Assembly (NCBI GenBank): GCA_018894105.1 | Contig: CM032129.1 | Coordinates: forward strand, 15,688,968 to 15,752,967 | Reading direction: 5' to 3' | DNA length: 64,000 nucleotides | From: Jacaranda mimosifolia | Taxonomy: Eukaryota; Streptophyta; Magnoliopsida; Lamiales; Bignoniaceae | Part shown: positions 1 to 12,094 of the stretch, piece by piece | Position numbering within the stretch: the first letter of the stretch is position 1 | Layout of the letters: each line of letters begins with the position of its first letter | Notes under the pieces: model-generated | What the model was told of the DNA's origin: nothing | Seen by the model: only the letters and a program-made list of their open reading frames with translations | Database searches by the model: none | Program-made: the position numbers and the translations under genes

Positions 1-397
1 CGTGATAGTAGACATTAGTACCTTCACTCATCTGTGCCCTAAAGAGCTCCTTCAACATGGCAAACATTTCGTGTCTAGTTTGGACACCAGGCAACTCTTG
101 CAGGTGTGTGTAGATCTCACATACATGTCACATACGCTCATGAGTTTTTTAAAGCTCATTAGTCATAGATGCCGTCATAAGGCATATTACTTATAGATCA
201 TTATCCACAAGTTTGGTGAACACTTCACGTACCTCATTGGTGGCATCATCGCCCAATGCGTCCAGCAAACATTGATCAAGCATGTAATTCTACTTTTCAG
301 AGTCAAGAATAATTTTAAGGTTCCTTAACCAATTATGGAAGTTAGGCCTGGTGAGTTTATTTGTTTTCAAAATACATGCGAGGGGATTTTTAGCCAT
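1..397 (-). pseudogene. Ty1/copia gag, N-terminal part (broken, runs off window)
   Basis: Reading leftward from an ATG at 397-395 gives a copia-type Gag start (MAKNPLACILKTNKLTRPNF), followed by the family block NWLRNLKIILDSEK, then TRHEMFAM and LFRAQMSEGTNV near the window edge. Gag forms the virus-like particle of the element. The frame has several stops, including a TAA where related copies in this window read CAA (DL*VICLM versus DLQTRCLM), so it is not translatable as one protein. It lies downstream of the leader at 398-2384 and belongs to the lowest unit of the minus-strand chain. The rest of gag and pol would be left of position 1. Confidence 0.85.
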
Positions 398-2384
398 TTT
401 TCATAGTTCAAAGATTTCAAAAATCTACAAGAGGCAAAAAAAGAGTATATAAGCATATGAATGAATTATTGATATTGCAGAAATAGTTTCATGGCCTTTC
501 AAGAATGTTTTTCTCCCACTATTTTATCAAATCCTTCACCTCCTAGAATAATTCAGGAAATCTCATTTCCTAGTGAGAATCAAGATCCTAAGGAGTTGCG
601 AGCAAACCCTTATAATCGAGTGCCATCCACAAGAAATCGAAGGGTAAGCAACTTTTGCTAATTGCATCTCATGCAACTCTTGATGTATTTTGCCTCAATT
701 TTCACATAAACCCACATAACTGTGTGCCATCTATTTTACTAGGTGTTTAGTCCAACCTACCACTCAAATTTTGATTCAAGACGAGCACCACAACATCCCC
801 TGTAATCGAGTGCCAATGTGCGGGCATTCTTGATTCAAAAATGCATCTAATGCTTAGTGCTTCCTCACCACTTTCCTCCTAATATAACCCCCTTAACCGA
901 GTGCCATCACAAAAAATCGGTAGCATCGTCATGGCATACACTATTGGTAGAAGACATGAATTAATTAAAACTCTGTTTAGTTTATATCCATTTTGACTTC
1001 ATATTGAAAGCACTTAGACGTTCTAAGGGGGGTTTTTTCTTGCAAAGACCTCATCATTTTATCTTTTTATTTTAGTTTTCTATATCCTAACCAAGCATTT
1101 CATACATTAATAGGATATGGAAAACATAAATAAGTAAATACACCTAGTATGCCCCTAGGGTGGGATGACCATGAGCCTAACCAAGTGGTGCACTTAGAGC
1201 CATATGTGCACCACCTAGTCGATTTTAAGTGGGTTGATTAAATCTAGCTATTACATGAGTGTATCCCCATATATTCATGGGTCTTCAAAAGTCTCCATGC
1301 CTCCAACAACCTTTTTTGCTCCATGCAATATTTACATGAGAAAGAAATCTTCACTCCCAGTGATTATACTCTCACAACTTTTACATGATAGAATAAAAGA
1401 GGCATGCAAGCCCTAATTCAATACAACCCTTCTCAACATCTTGAAATGAATAAAATCAATATTAAAGGCTCATGATCATCCCCATTCATTCACATCCATT
1501 CAACAATTAAATAAACAATAAATAAATCTAGAATTAACAATTAATTCCAACAATTAGATGCTTATCTCATAAACAAATAATTGGCCAAGCATAACATTTA
1601 TGCAATAAGTTGAAGATTAACTTTAACTAATTTTTAAAAGCATTCAAAAATGTCAAACATAAATTTGAGAGCTTGCACAACACTTGTGCATCCATGGCGT
1701 ATAAATCAAAACACTTTTGAACACAAAAAGGAGTCAAAATTTGAGGTAATTTCAGCCATGACCAAAACTGGTTGCTGCCCGCCCAGGCTGGGCACATAGT
1801 CACATGGCAGGTGCACACCTGGCACTTTCATTGCTGGGCAGCGCTCGGCCGAGGCAAGGTAGCCTGCTCTGTTTCAAGGTGTAGGTCAAGATACCTCAAT
1901 TTTCTCAATATTTTGTGTACCAAAAAATCTATAACAACTTCTAAACATGATTTCACACATTATAACTGATATTTTAGAATTAAAACCACTTTTAAAAACT
2001 AAAATTTCAAGTGTCCAAACATGCTATCAAAAACAAGTTGAAGTAAGGATCACATTCTTCAAAAATCTCCACCAAAACTCCAATCATATTAGATCCAAAA
2101 ATTACCAAAACAACTTAAGATCAATCAACACATGCTATATCAACATAAAATATCAATTTTATGCCAAATCAACATTCAACATTAATAGCAATGAATTAAA
2201 ACATACTAATCATATGAATCAACTCTTAAAACACATATTAGCATGCTTTTAATTCATTAAGTAAGGAGCCACTTATAGCATCATCCAAATGCTCCAATAA
2301 ATCAAATGAATCAATAGTTTGGTTATTTAGATCAATCCATCACATGAATCAATATGTCAAAAATCCAAATCTAAGCATGAATTA
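398..2384 (-). other. 5' leader of minus-strand copia copy
   Basis: About 2 kb of non-coding sequence between the primer-binding site and the gag start. The same sequence recurs at 10383-12079, 15336-16690, 21299-21826, 24389-26329, 36384-38350 and 62424-64000. It includes a short GC-rich, locally palindromic box (about 1773-1862, with CCCAGGCTGGG) in otherwise AT-rich sequence. Short open frames here are not conserved in the other copies and I do not call them genes. Confidence 0.85.
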
Positions 2385-2397
2385 GGCTCTGATACTG
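2385..2397 (-). other. Primer-binding site (iMet tRNA type)
   Basis: Plus-strand GGCTCTGATACTG is the complement of a TGGTATCAGAGCC-type site with one or two changes. It sits 2 nt from the LTR end at 2400, as in the other copies. Confidence 0.85.
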
Positions 2398-2399
2398 CT

Positions 2400-4389
2400 T
2401 GAAAGCAAGTAATGCACTAAGATCCAATATAAAAACTTCAAAAGGCTTAAATAAACTAGTGCTTAAAAGCTACGAAGGATCTAACATGCTTTAAGATTCA
2501 GATTTTTCTTGGAGAGTTACCTTAAAAGCGAAAATCCAAAGGTTGAATTAAGAACTCCTTCTTCAAATAGAATCTGCCGAACAATGGCGTAGTTGGAAGC
2601 AAGTAGGTTTTGACTAATTCAAAACTCTCCAAATATGCTGAGAACATTCTAGTAGATGCTCAACACCTTGGGGAAGCAGCTAGAACAAATATTAGTTTGA
2701 AACTCCTTCTAGATCTCCTGGAATAAAATCGACTAGAGACTGGTCTTGCTAGTAGATCTCCCAAGGCTTAGCAAACCACTTGTTTTGACTCTATCGAAAT
2801 GATCCACAAACCAGTACAAATCTGACTACTCCTCTCTTGTGGCTGAAGAAAGAGAGGAGAGTTGATATGGAGATGGCTGATTTTAGGGTAGGGAGAAGAA
2901 GAAGAATGTGATCTTCAACCCATGAATGAACACCTTGAAAATGGAGGGAAAAGTGATAATCTAATTCTTCACTTGTTTTTTTCATGTAGTTGTCGCCCCC
3001 TCACTCTATAATTATAGAGTGAGGGTAATTATAGAGTGAGGGTGTGTGATGCCACCTTCCTCAATGAGGGGGGACCACCAACCATGCATGTTTAGTTGGC
3101 AAATTGAAATCAAATCTAAATTTGTGTGCATTTCAGTTACATTTGAAATCTAATTTCAAATTAATTAAATGCCACACTAAAATGATCCTATCATTTGAAT
3201 TTTTCCTCCAAAGAATATTCTTCTTATTAATTAAATTAAATAATTTGATTTAATTTAATTAATTATTAACTTAACTCTTAAGTTAATTAGCTTAACTCCT
3301 TAAGCTTAATTTTGTTAATTTAACTCTTTAAGTCAACTTGACCAATTGATGGTCATATGGCACCATATAATTAATTCCTTAATTATTGGTCTAATTTAAC
3401 TCTTTAAATTAGTTGATCAATTTAACACTTAAATTAATCAAGATAAAATTGACCTCAATTTAAATTACCCAAAAATGGGTCTCCGTTGAGAGTATTTTCT
3501 GGCACTTAGAAAATTCCACCATTGCTTTAGAAATATAATTAACTTTTGTGTGTGACTTTATCGGTTCTACCATTCATGGGATATGGGCTCACAACTCCTT
3601 GTGACTTTTGAGTATTGTATATTCATTTTAGATTAAACTTCTTTTAAACTAATCAGCTCAATTTAATCGATCTTCATTAATTGAAGAGCACCCAATCTCC
3701 ATGGTCGATGTCCAACCTCAAGCCCGTGGAGCCCAACTAATTAGCCGAAATGAACGCTTTTGGAGAACCGTCATAGCTCCACGCATACCATGCAAATATG
3801 GTCATTTCGTCTCCTATTTCTCAAAAGAGGCCTAAGGTGAGATATTGACCAGCTCTCTGACAACCTCAATACATTGTCTCTATTCCAATGTTCGATTCCA
3901 CTTTATGACCTTATCTTTGAAAACTCCTTTTGAAATTGTCATACTACCCTGCGCAAGGAATTCTTGGAATCAATAATTATAGAATATATAGGAGATGTAC
4001 CCACCATTCACTAAGACGAGGAGTCAGATTCCATCTTGGATCTTACAAACCTCTATGTTTGGTTGCTTATGCCCAACCTCAACCCGAGAGGTCCGTTGGG
4101 TGATCAAGGAAGAGTCAAGATAAAAGGACCAAACACAAGATTTTCATAGATCCTTAGGCCAGATGACTAATAGTATGCACTAGCATAAGCTGGAGAACTT
4201 GCCACTACTGACTTGCCACTCCAACTAGCTAGGGATTCTATGGTGGGTCTTTAGTGCCTTTCTTAACATACACCCACTAACATGCATCCATATCTCATAT
4301 GGCATTGCCCAAGGAACGGAGCAATATCCGACTCCTTAGATCTATGCATTATTAGTACAAGTCTATCCGGATCTTAGATGCCCTATCTT
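2400..4389 (-). repeat. Copia LTR lacking its 5' (U3) tip
   Basis: Aligns throughout with the full LTR at 4668-6888, but the terminal about 230 bp ending in the CCAACA tip are missing. At about 4390 it passes abruptly into leader sequence (ATTCAACACTTGCTATG). An 18-bp local tandem duplication around the TATA region (about 3010-3040) and loss of one arm of the conserved palindrome mark this copy as decayed. An identically joined LTR occurs at 12095-14061. Confidence 0.85.
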
Positions 4390-4652
4390 CATTCAACACT
4401 TGCTATGCCAACATATAACATCAATTATTGCCAAATCAATATTCAATATTAATAGCTATGAATTAAAACATACTAATCACATGAATCAATACTTAAAACA
4501 CATATTAGCATGCTTTCAATTCATCAAACAAGGAGCTACACACAACATCATCCAAACACTCCAATCCATCATATGAATTGAGAATTTGGTGATTTTGATC
4601 AATCCATTACATGAATGAATCAATCAAAAAATCCAAATCAAAGCATGAGTTA
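4390..4652 (-). other. Stub of copia 5' leader between two LTRs
   Basis: About 260 bp matching the PBS-proximal part of the leader (compare 2100-2384 and 21600-21826). It joins the truncated LTR directly, so the unit reads LTR - PBS - leader stub - truncated LTR - PBS - leader. Confidence 0.8.
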
Positions 4653-4665
4653 GGCTCTAATACCA
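4653..4665 (-). other. Primer-binding site (iMet tRNA type)
   Basis: GGCTCTAATACCA on the plus strand, the complement of TGGTATTAGAGCC; 2-nt spacer to the LTR at 4668. One C-to-T type change from the consensus. Confidence 0.9.
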
Positions 4666-4667
4666 CT

Positions 4668-6888
4668 TCGTAAGGCACTAGGATCCAATAATAAAGCCTC
4701 AAAAGTTTAAATAAACTAGTGCTTACAAGCAACCAAAGATCTAAACATGCTTTAGGATTAAAAAATGGTTGAAGAGTTACCTTAAGAGCTTAAATCTAAA
4801 GATTGAAGAACTCTTTCTTCAAACAGAATCTACCAGACAGAGGCGCAGCGGGAAGCGAGCTACTTTTGACCAATTCAAAACTTTCTAAAAATTCTTAAAA
4901 AATTCAAGTAGATGCTCAGCACCTCTAGGAAGTTGCTGAAATAAATTTCTGCACAAAAAATTTCCTCGAACTTCTAGAATAAAATCGACAAGTTGCTATT
5001 CCTGCAAGAGGACCTCCAAAGGCTCAGCAAACCATTTGTTTTGCCTCTATCAAAATGATCCACACACCAATTGAATTTCCAATCACTCCTTACAACTAGC
5101 TAGGGATTGAGAGGAGAGATAAGAGGTAACAGCTGATTTTTGGGGGTTGGAGAAGAAGAAGAAGGTGAACTTCAACACATGAGTGAACATCTTAAAAATG
5201 GAGGGAAAAGTGATAATCTAATTCTTCGCTTGAAAAATACATGTGACCGCCCACCTCACCTCTATATCTATATATAGAGGGAAGATGGTGTGATGCCAAG
5301 TTGGCATCACACTTTCCTCAAGGTGGGAGGACTGTCAACTTGCTTGCAAGTTGGTAAATTCAAATCTAATTTGAATTTATGTGCATTTCAATTACACTTG
5401 AAATTTTATTTCAAATTAATTAAATGCCACAATAAAATAATCATATCATTTGTATTTAGCCTCCAAAATGTATTCTCTTTATTAATTAAATTAAACACTT
5501 TAATTTAATCAATTAACCTTTGACTTAACACTTAAGTCAACAAGTTTAACTCTTTAAGCTTAATTTTGTTAACTTAACTCTTTAAGCTAACTTTACCAAT
5601 TAATGGTCACATGCACAAAATAATTAACTCTTTAATTATTGGTCTAATTTAACTCTTAAATTAGTTGATTAATTTAACACTTAAATTAATCGAGGCAAAT
5701 GACACCTCAATTTTCGGTCACATCGAAAAGTTGGTCACTTTAGACTAAACTTTGCTAACACATAGAAAGTTCCTCCACAAGTTAGGAAATGCAATTGGCT
5801 TTTGTGTGTGACTCGATAGGTTCTACCATTTATTGGACATGGGCTCACAACTACTTGTGACTTTTGAGTATCATATATTCATTTTAGTTTAAACTCCTTT
5901 AAACTAAATCAACCCAATTCAATTAATCTCCATTCAATGAAGAGTTCTCAATCTCCATGGTTGATGTTCAACCTCAAGCCCATGGAGCCCAACTAATTGA
6001 CCGAAATGAATGATTTTGGAGAACCATTATAACTCTACGCTTACCATTCAAATACAGTCTTTCCACCTCCTATCTCCTGAAAGAGGCCTAAGGAAAGATA
6101 TTTGTCGGTTCCCTAATAGCCTCAATACTCTGTCCCCATTCTCAATGGTTGACTCCATTATATGACCTCATCTTTGAAAAAACTCCTTTTCCAAACTATC
6201 ACACCACCTTGCGCAAGGATTTCTTGGAATCGATCATTATAGAACATATAGGACATGTACTCGCCCTTCACAAAAGTGAGGAATCAGATTCCATCTTGGA
6301 TCTCACAAACCTCTATGTTTAGTAGCTTATCCAGGCTTCAACCTGAAAGGCTCGCTGAGTGACCAAGGAGGATTCAAAAATAAAGACTAAATACAAGGTT
6401 ACCATGGATCCTCAGGTTAGAGAACTAATAATATGCACTAGCATAAGCTGTAGAACTTGCCACTACTGACTTGCCACTCCGGCTATCTAGTGGATTCTCC
6501 TGTGGGTCTTCAGTGCATTGTTCTCTAACAAGCACCTACTAACATGCACCCATATTTCATATGGTTGCTCATGGAATGGAGCAATATCATACTCTTGTAT
6601 TTATGCATCATTAGTGCAAGTCTATCTGAATCTTAGATGCCCCATCTTGTTAGATCCTATGACTTGGATGATTTAAGATCATGATCGTGTAAGGCTTATT
6701 TCATGGTCATCGAACCAAGTCCCGTAGTCATAAGTGATCTAATGGCTTCATCCAAATGCAAGTGGAGTAATAAAGATCATAAGATGAAGATGGCCATATA
6801 TTAAAAATATCATTCAATCAAGATTGTTTTACATGGAAATAGCTTTTACAAGGCCAATCCAATTGGCTTGCCGGGTACTATTCCAACA
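4668..6888 (-). repeat. Copia LTR, full length (2221 bp)
   Basis: Starts (minus strand) TGTTGGAATAGTACCC at 6888 and ends at 4668. It is flanked by a polypurine tract on the pol side (6889-6901) and by a PBS on the other side, so it serves as 3' LTR of the pol copy at 6902-10382 and as 5' LTR of the next unit down. It carries the promoter elements listed separately (TATA 5261-5278, palindrome 5288-5312) and a U3 array of TTAACTCTTAA-like motifs (about 5481-5691). Confidence 0.92.
5261..5312 (-). promoter_or_regulatory. LTR promoter: TATA box with adjacent palindrome
   Basis: On the minus strand a perfect inverted repeat with 12-nt arms (GTGTGATGCCAA and TTGGCATCACAC around one central base, 5288-5312) is followed about 10 bp downstream by CTATATATAGATATAG (about 5261-5278). 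The same pair is found in most other LTRs here. TATA boxes in copia LTRs start genomic RNA synthesis; the role of the palindrome is unknown. Confidence 0.65.
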
Positions 6889-6901
6889 ATCTCCCACTTG
6901 C
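6889..6901 (-). other. Polypurine tract of minus-strand copia copy
   Basis: Minus strand reads GCAAGTGGGAGAT immediately before the LTR start TGTTGGAAT; this is the priming site for plus-strand DNA synthesis. The equivalent site at 19068-19079 reads GCAAGCAGGAGA. Confidence 0.85.
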
Positions 6902-9900
6902 CCTAAAGCCAATGCCCCATGGCCTTGAGACCCATTTTCTCAAGATGTCCTTCAAAGACCTTTTGCTTTTAGGGGGTTTAGACAATAGTTCTGTTAAATT
7001 CTCTTTTGAGGCAACTTCATCCAATCAATTGACATCATATATCAAATGATAATTCATTTACTGTGTTTGGATCACTTGTGAAATCTTGGCTCAAGTCATA
7101 AGTTGTCTTCCAAAGACAATTGTGGGCTCATGCATGCTAGGCACCAAATCTAACTCTTGGATGAAGTTTTTATCCAAACACCTTTCTCTGTGGTTTCCAA
7201 AATCATAAATTATTTGACCTTAGTGGTTATCTCAACCATGGTGTCTTGTTGGAAACTTCCAACTCACCATGTCACTATTAAGGTAAAATTTAAATCTGGA
7301 AATGGATTTTAAGTTATCTACATCAGATTGTAGACTTGAATCTAAAACCCCTTTGAGATTTAATTCTCCATTGTCGTATATCAAAAACAAGTCCTTAGTG
7401 CTTCTCAAGTACTCAAGGGTTGCTTTAACGGCCATTAGTGACGCTCACCGGGATTGGATTGGAACTTACTTGTAACACTAAGTGAGTGTGCCATATCCGA
7501 TCTCGTACATTGAATTGCATACATTATACTCCCAATAGTGGAGGCATAAGGTATGTGGGACATGCTTTGTCTCTTGTTGTCAGTCTTAAGGGGGCATAGA
7601 CTTTGGAGAGATGAATGTCATGTCCCATAGGAAGGAATCCCCTATTGGATTCTTCCATACTAAACCCCTTTAATATCCTATCAATGTATGGGGTTTGGGA
7701 TAGCCCCAGCATCCTCTCAGGTTAATCTCTATACATATGTATTTCTAATATGTAGGATGTTTTCCCAAATCTTTAATGGAGAATTGAGTAGATAACCATG
7801 CTTTAGTACACTCTAACATCCCTACCTCATTTCCAATGAGAAGGATGTCATTAACATAAAGCACAATAAATTATACACTACTCCCACTAACCTTCTAATA
7901 CACACATGGTTCATACACATTTTTTGACGAAGCCAAGTGATTTGACCGTTTTGTCAAAACATATGTTCCAGCTTCGTAATGTTTATTTAAGTCCATAAAT
8001 AGATCTCTACAGTTTGCAAACCTTTTGCTCACTTTCCTTAGATGAAAAACCTTGTGGTTGCTCTGTATAGATTTCTTCTTCAATGTCTTCATTGAGGAAA
8101 GTGGTTTTCAAATCCATTTACCATCTCACAGTTATAATATATCACTATGAGAAATCGAATTCGAATGGACTAGGCATTGCGACCTGTGACAAGGTTTTCT
8201 CAAAAATCGATACTGGGTCTTTTAGTGTAATCTTTCGCCTCTAGTCGTGCCTTAAAAGTCACCACTTTTCCATCGACTTCTAGCTTTTGCTTATGGATCC
8301 CCTTGCAACCAATGGGAACTATTTCCTTTGGTGGATCTACCAAAGTCCATATTTTTTTGGAGTACATAGAGTCCATTTCAGATATCATGGCTTCAAGCCA
8401 ACGTCTCGAGTCTATGTCCAACATAGCTTCCCCATAGGTCTTCGGATTACTATCTGATTGGCTTATCTCATTAAAACATTCAAACTTTTCTTATTGCTTT
8501 CTTCATTCGGTTCAATCTTCTTAGAGGTTGTGTGTAAGGTTCTTTGATATTTATTTATTTCCACCACTTGTGGGATTTGACGATTCTCTTGAACTTCGCC
8601 AGAAATTCCTTTCCCAAAAAGGTGGCATTCCTTGAAACAAACACCTTTTTGTTTCGAGGGATCATAGAAGTAATAACCCAAAGACTCTGTTGGGTGTCCC
8701 ACAAACTTGCACAAAGTAGATATACTATTCAATTTATCTCCCACTAACCATCTTATGCAGATGGGAGATCCCGAAACCTTTTAAATAATGATAAGAGGGT
8801 GCTTTGCCATACTGCATCTCATACAATACCTTTGGCACCGAATTTTGAAGGTACTACATTTAGTAACTGTGCGGTCGTCTTTGAGACGTATCCCCAAAAA
8901 GGATATAGGCACATCGAAGAAGCTCACCATCGAACGTACCATGTCCAATAAGGTATGATTTCTCCTCTCATCTATTCCATTATGTTGCGGTACGCTGGGT
9001 GGAGTCTATTGTGAAAGAATCCCATTCTTCTTTAGATAATCTAAGAATTTGGTGCTAAAGTATTCTCCCATTCGATCCGATCAAAGAGCTCTAATATTAT
9101 GCATCAAAGCTTTTCTACTTCATTCCTATATTCTTTGAACTTTTCAAAAGCTTCGGACTTGTACTTCGTAAGATACATGTGTCTGAACCAACTACGATCA
9201 TCGGTGAAGGTGATGAAGTAGGAATAGCCTCCTCTCCCACTAATTCTTAATGGCCCACAAACATCTATATGGATCAAATCCAAAGGACTTGACCTTGGTC
9301 ATTTTTCCCTTTAAACAAGATTTAAAAGTAGGAAGTTCTTCAATACTACTAACCTTTAGTGCTTTGAGAGCTTCTAACTTGCTCATTCTATTTTTAGAGA
9401 TATGCCCAAGTCTTTGCATGTCATAATATGTCATTTTCTTGGATATCTAATTTTCTTACTCTGTTGAAAGTGCATTATTGATGGTTGAGAATCCAATGTG
9501 TACAATCCTTTGTTAAGTGTACCATAAGCAACTAAAGAACCTATTCTTTAATGCATTCAATCTCCTATTTGATATAGAAGGATCAAATCCTTCGTTATCC
9601 AAAATAGGATTTGAAATAATGTTCTAAATAATACATGGTGCATTATGACAAAAGTCCAATCGAAACATGGAATTCTCTAAGCCTAACTTAGTATATGCCT
9701 TCAGCTTTTGTCACAACTCTTGCTCCTTAGCTAGGGTAGTGGATCATATCCACATCACGTAGTTTTATTCTTCTCTCTATTCTTTGTAACAACTACAAAG
9801 GTAAGAACCACATACGATATCATATATTCATGAGGAAGAATTTATCTCTAAATGCGCTTCAAAAAAATACATACCCTTCTTAAGGGTTGCAAGGTATTCC

Positions 9901-9990
9901 TAGCAAACTTCTTTCAAAGGCCTATGTAGCCAAAGTGGAAACAAATAATATTGACTATATTCTTTATAATCTTCTTAACTCCTCACAAAA
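6902..9990 (-). pseudogene. Ty1/copia pol (protease, integrase, RT, RNase H), decayed
   Basis: Read from high to low: a protease remnant with DIV at 9813-9821 where an active enzyme has DTG; an integrase zinc region at 9240-9434 (RLGHISKNRMSKLEALKAL) that has lost one His and one Cys of the HHCC set; an integrase core with FTDD near 9205, a second Asp preceded by a TGA stop near 9085, and the catalytic Glu in DERRNHTLLDM near 8955; the integrase C-terminal part at 8463-8744 (GYYFYDPSKQK); RT N-terminal part at 8200-8424 (VVTFKARLEAKDYT); an RT active site at 7847-7858 reading YVND instead of YVDD; RT connection at 7524-7712 (LGLSQTPYIDRILKGF); RNase H at about 6905-7435 (TKDLFLIYDNGEL). Several frameshifts separate the pieces. 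Order IN before RT is diagnostic of Ty1/copia. Not functional. Confidence 0.9.
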
Positions 9991-10382
9991 TCTTTAATAG
10001 TTATTTTCCCTTGGAGGAAGAATTTTTTTTTCCTTTACCTCTCTTTCTAGCACCCCTAGGGCCTATAGATTTGGAGGAGGAAACAAATGTCAAAGGTTTG
10101 CCTTTGTCAGAGTAGTCTGCTTCTAGATCAATATTTTGATCAATAAAACTCGGTGAGGATGTGAGGATCATATCCTTATGGAGATCATTGTCCATCACTA
10201 CATCCAAGTAGAAAAAGCTTCGCCAAGGCTAATCATCTTTAGATCATAGTCGATGACACATGACTTTATATCAACCCTAGCCTGAAAAATCGCCTTTGAC
10301 AATATGAACTTCTCATACCTTGTTTGCTTTACAACTCTTGTGAACTTTAACCAAGGTACTATTCATGTATCTTTGAGACTCT
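9991..10382 (-). pseudogene. Copia gag remnant with internal deletions
   Basis: The open stretch at 10001-10207 (MDVVMDNDLHKDMIL...SSSKSIGPRGARKRG) corresponds to the Gag C-terminal half. The segment that in other copies reads FVMNFNMTKQE...NMLV is missing. The N-terminal Gag region is also lost: near 10382 the coding sequence jumps into leader sequence, with CTTGATGTATTTTGCC present on both sides (about 10381 and 10451). The zinc knuckle near 9940 has lost its second Cys. The same internal gag deletion occurs at 14727-14933. Confidence 0.8.
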
Positions 10383-12079
10383 TGATGTATTTTGCCATCC
10401 ACAAGTAATCAAAGGGTGAGCAACTTTTGCTAATTGCATCTTGTTCAACTCTTGATGTATTTTGCCTCACTTTTCACATAGACCTACGTAACCGTGCGCC
10501 ATCTGTTTTGCTAGGTGTTTAGTCGAACCTACCAATCAAATTTTGATTTAAGACGGACACCACAATATCCCCCAAACCATGTGCCAATGTGTGAACGTTC
10601 TTGATTAAAAAATACACCCAATGCTTAGTGTATGCTCACAGCTTTCTTCCTAAGTGTAACCCCCTTAACCGAGTGCCGTCACACAAAATCAATAGCATCA
10701 TCATGGCATACACTATTGGTAGAGACATGAATTAATTAAAACTCCTTTTAATTTGTAGCCATTTTGACTTAATATTAAAAGCACCTAGACGTCCTAAGTG
10801 GAGGGTTTTCGCTTGCAAAGATCTCATCATTTTATCTTTTAATTTTAGTTTTCCATATCCTAACCATGCATCTCATACATCAGTACGATATGGAAAGTAT
10901 AAATAAGTAAATGTGCCTAGCATGCCCCTAAGGTAGGATGACCATGAGCCTAACCATGTAGTGCACTTAAAGCCATCGGTGCGCCACCTAGTCGATTTTA
11001 GGTAGGTTGATTAAATCTAGGAATTATATGAGTATATCCCCACACATTCATGGGTATTCAAAAGTCTCCATACCTCCAACGACCTTCTTTGTGCCACACA
11101 ACATTTACATGAGAAAGAAATCCGTGATTATACTCTCATAACTTTTACAAGATAGAATAAAATAGGCATGCAAACCCCAATTTAATACAACTCTTCTCAA
11201 CAACTCGAAATGAATAAAATCAATATTAAAGGCTCATGATCATCCCCATTCATTCATCATTCGTTCAGCAATTAAATGGACAATAAATAAATTTAGAATT
11301 AACAATTAATTCCAACAATTAGATGCTTATCTCATAAACAAATAATTGGCCAAGCATAACATTTATGCAATAAGTTGAAGATTAACTTTAACTAATTTTT
11401 AAAAGCATTCAAAAATGTCAAACATAATTTTGAGAGCTTGCACAACAGTTGTGCACTATTACGTACGAATAAAAACACTTTTGAACACAAAAATGAGTTA
11501 AAAATTGTGGCAATTTCAGTCATGACCGAAACTGGCCGGTGGCCGCCCAGGCTGGGCGCGTAGCCACATGACAAGGGCGCGCCTGGCTTGCCTATCTGAT
11601 GCAAGGTAGCCTGCCTTGTTTCAAGGTTTAGGCTGAGCCACCTCAATTTCCTCAACGTTTTATGCACCAAAAAATTTAGAACAACTTTTAAAAATTGAAA
11701 TTTCAAGCCTCCAAACAAGCTTTCAAAAACAAGTTGAAGTAAGAATCACATTCTTCAAAAATCTCCAACAAAACTCCAATTATATTAGATCCAAAAATTA
11801 CTAAAACAAATTAAGGCCAATCAATACATACTATATCAACATATAACATCAATTAATGCCAAATCAACATTCAACATTAATTGCTATGAATTAAAACATA
11901 CTAATCATATGAATCAGCTCTTAAAACATATATTAACATGCTTTTAATTCATCAAGTAAGGAGCCATATACAACATCATCCAAATGCTCTAATCCATCAA
12001 TTGAATTGAGAATTTGGTCATTTAGATCAATCCGTCACATGAATAAATCAATCAATAATCCAAATCTAAGCATGAATTT
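10383..12079 (-). other. 5' leader of minus-strand copia copy (shortened)
   Basis: Matches 398-2384 closely but is about 290 bp shorter at its gag end. The GC-rich box lies at about 11536-11610. Short open frames here are not conserved. Confidence 0.85.
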
Positions 12080-12092
12080 GGCTCTAATACCA
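12080..12092 (-). other. Primer-binding site (iMet tRNA type)
   Basis: GGCTCTAATACCA on the plus strand, 2 nt from the LTR end at 12095. Confidence 0.9.
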
Positions 12093-12094
12093 CA

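Noticed and set aside
1947..2252. 101-codon open frame in the leader
   Set aside because: Antisense to the element, Asn/Ile/Tyr-rich because of AT content, and interrupted in every other leader copy.
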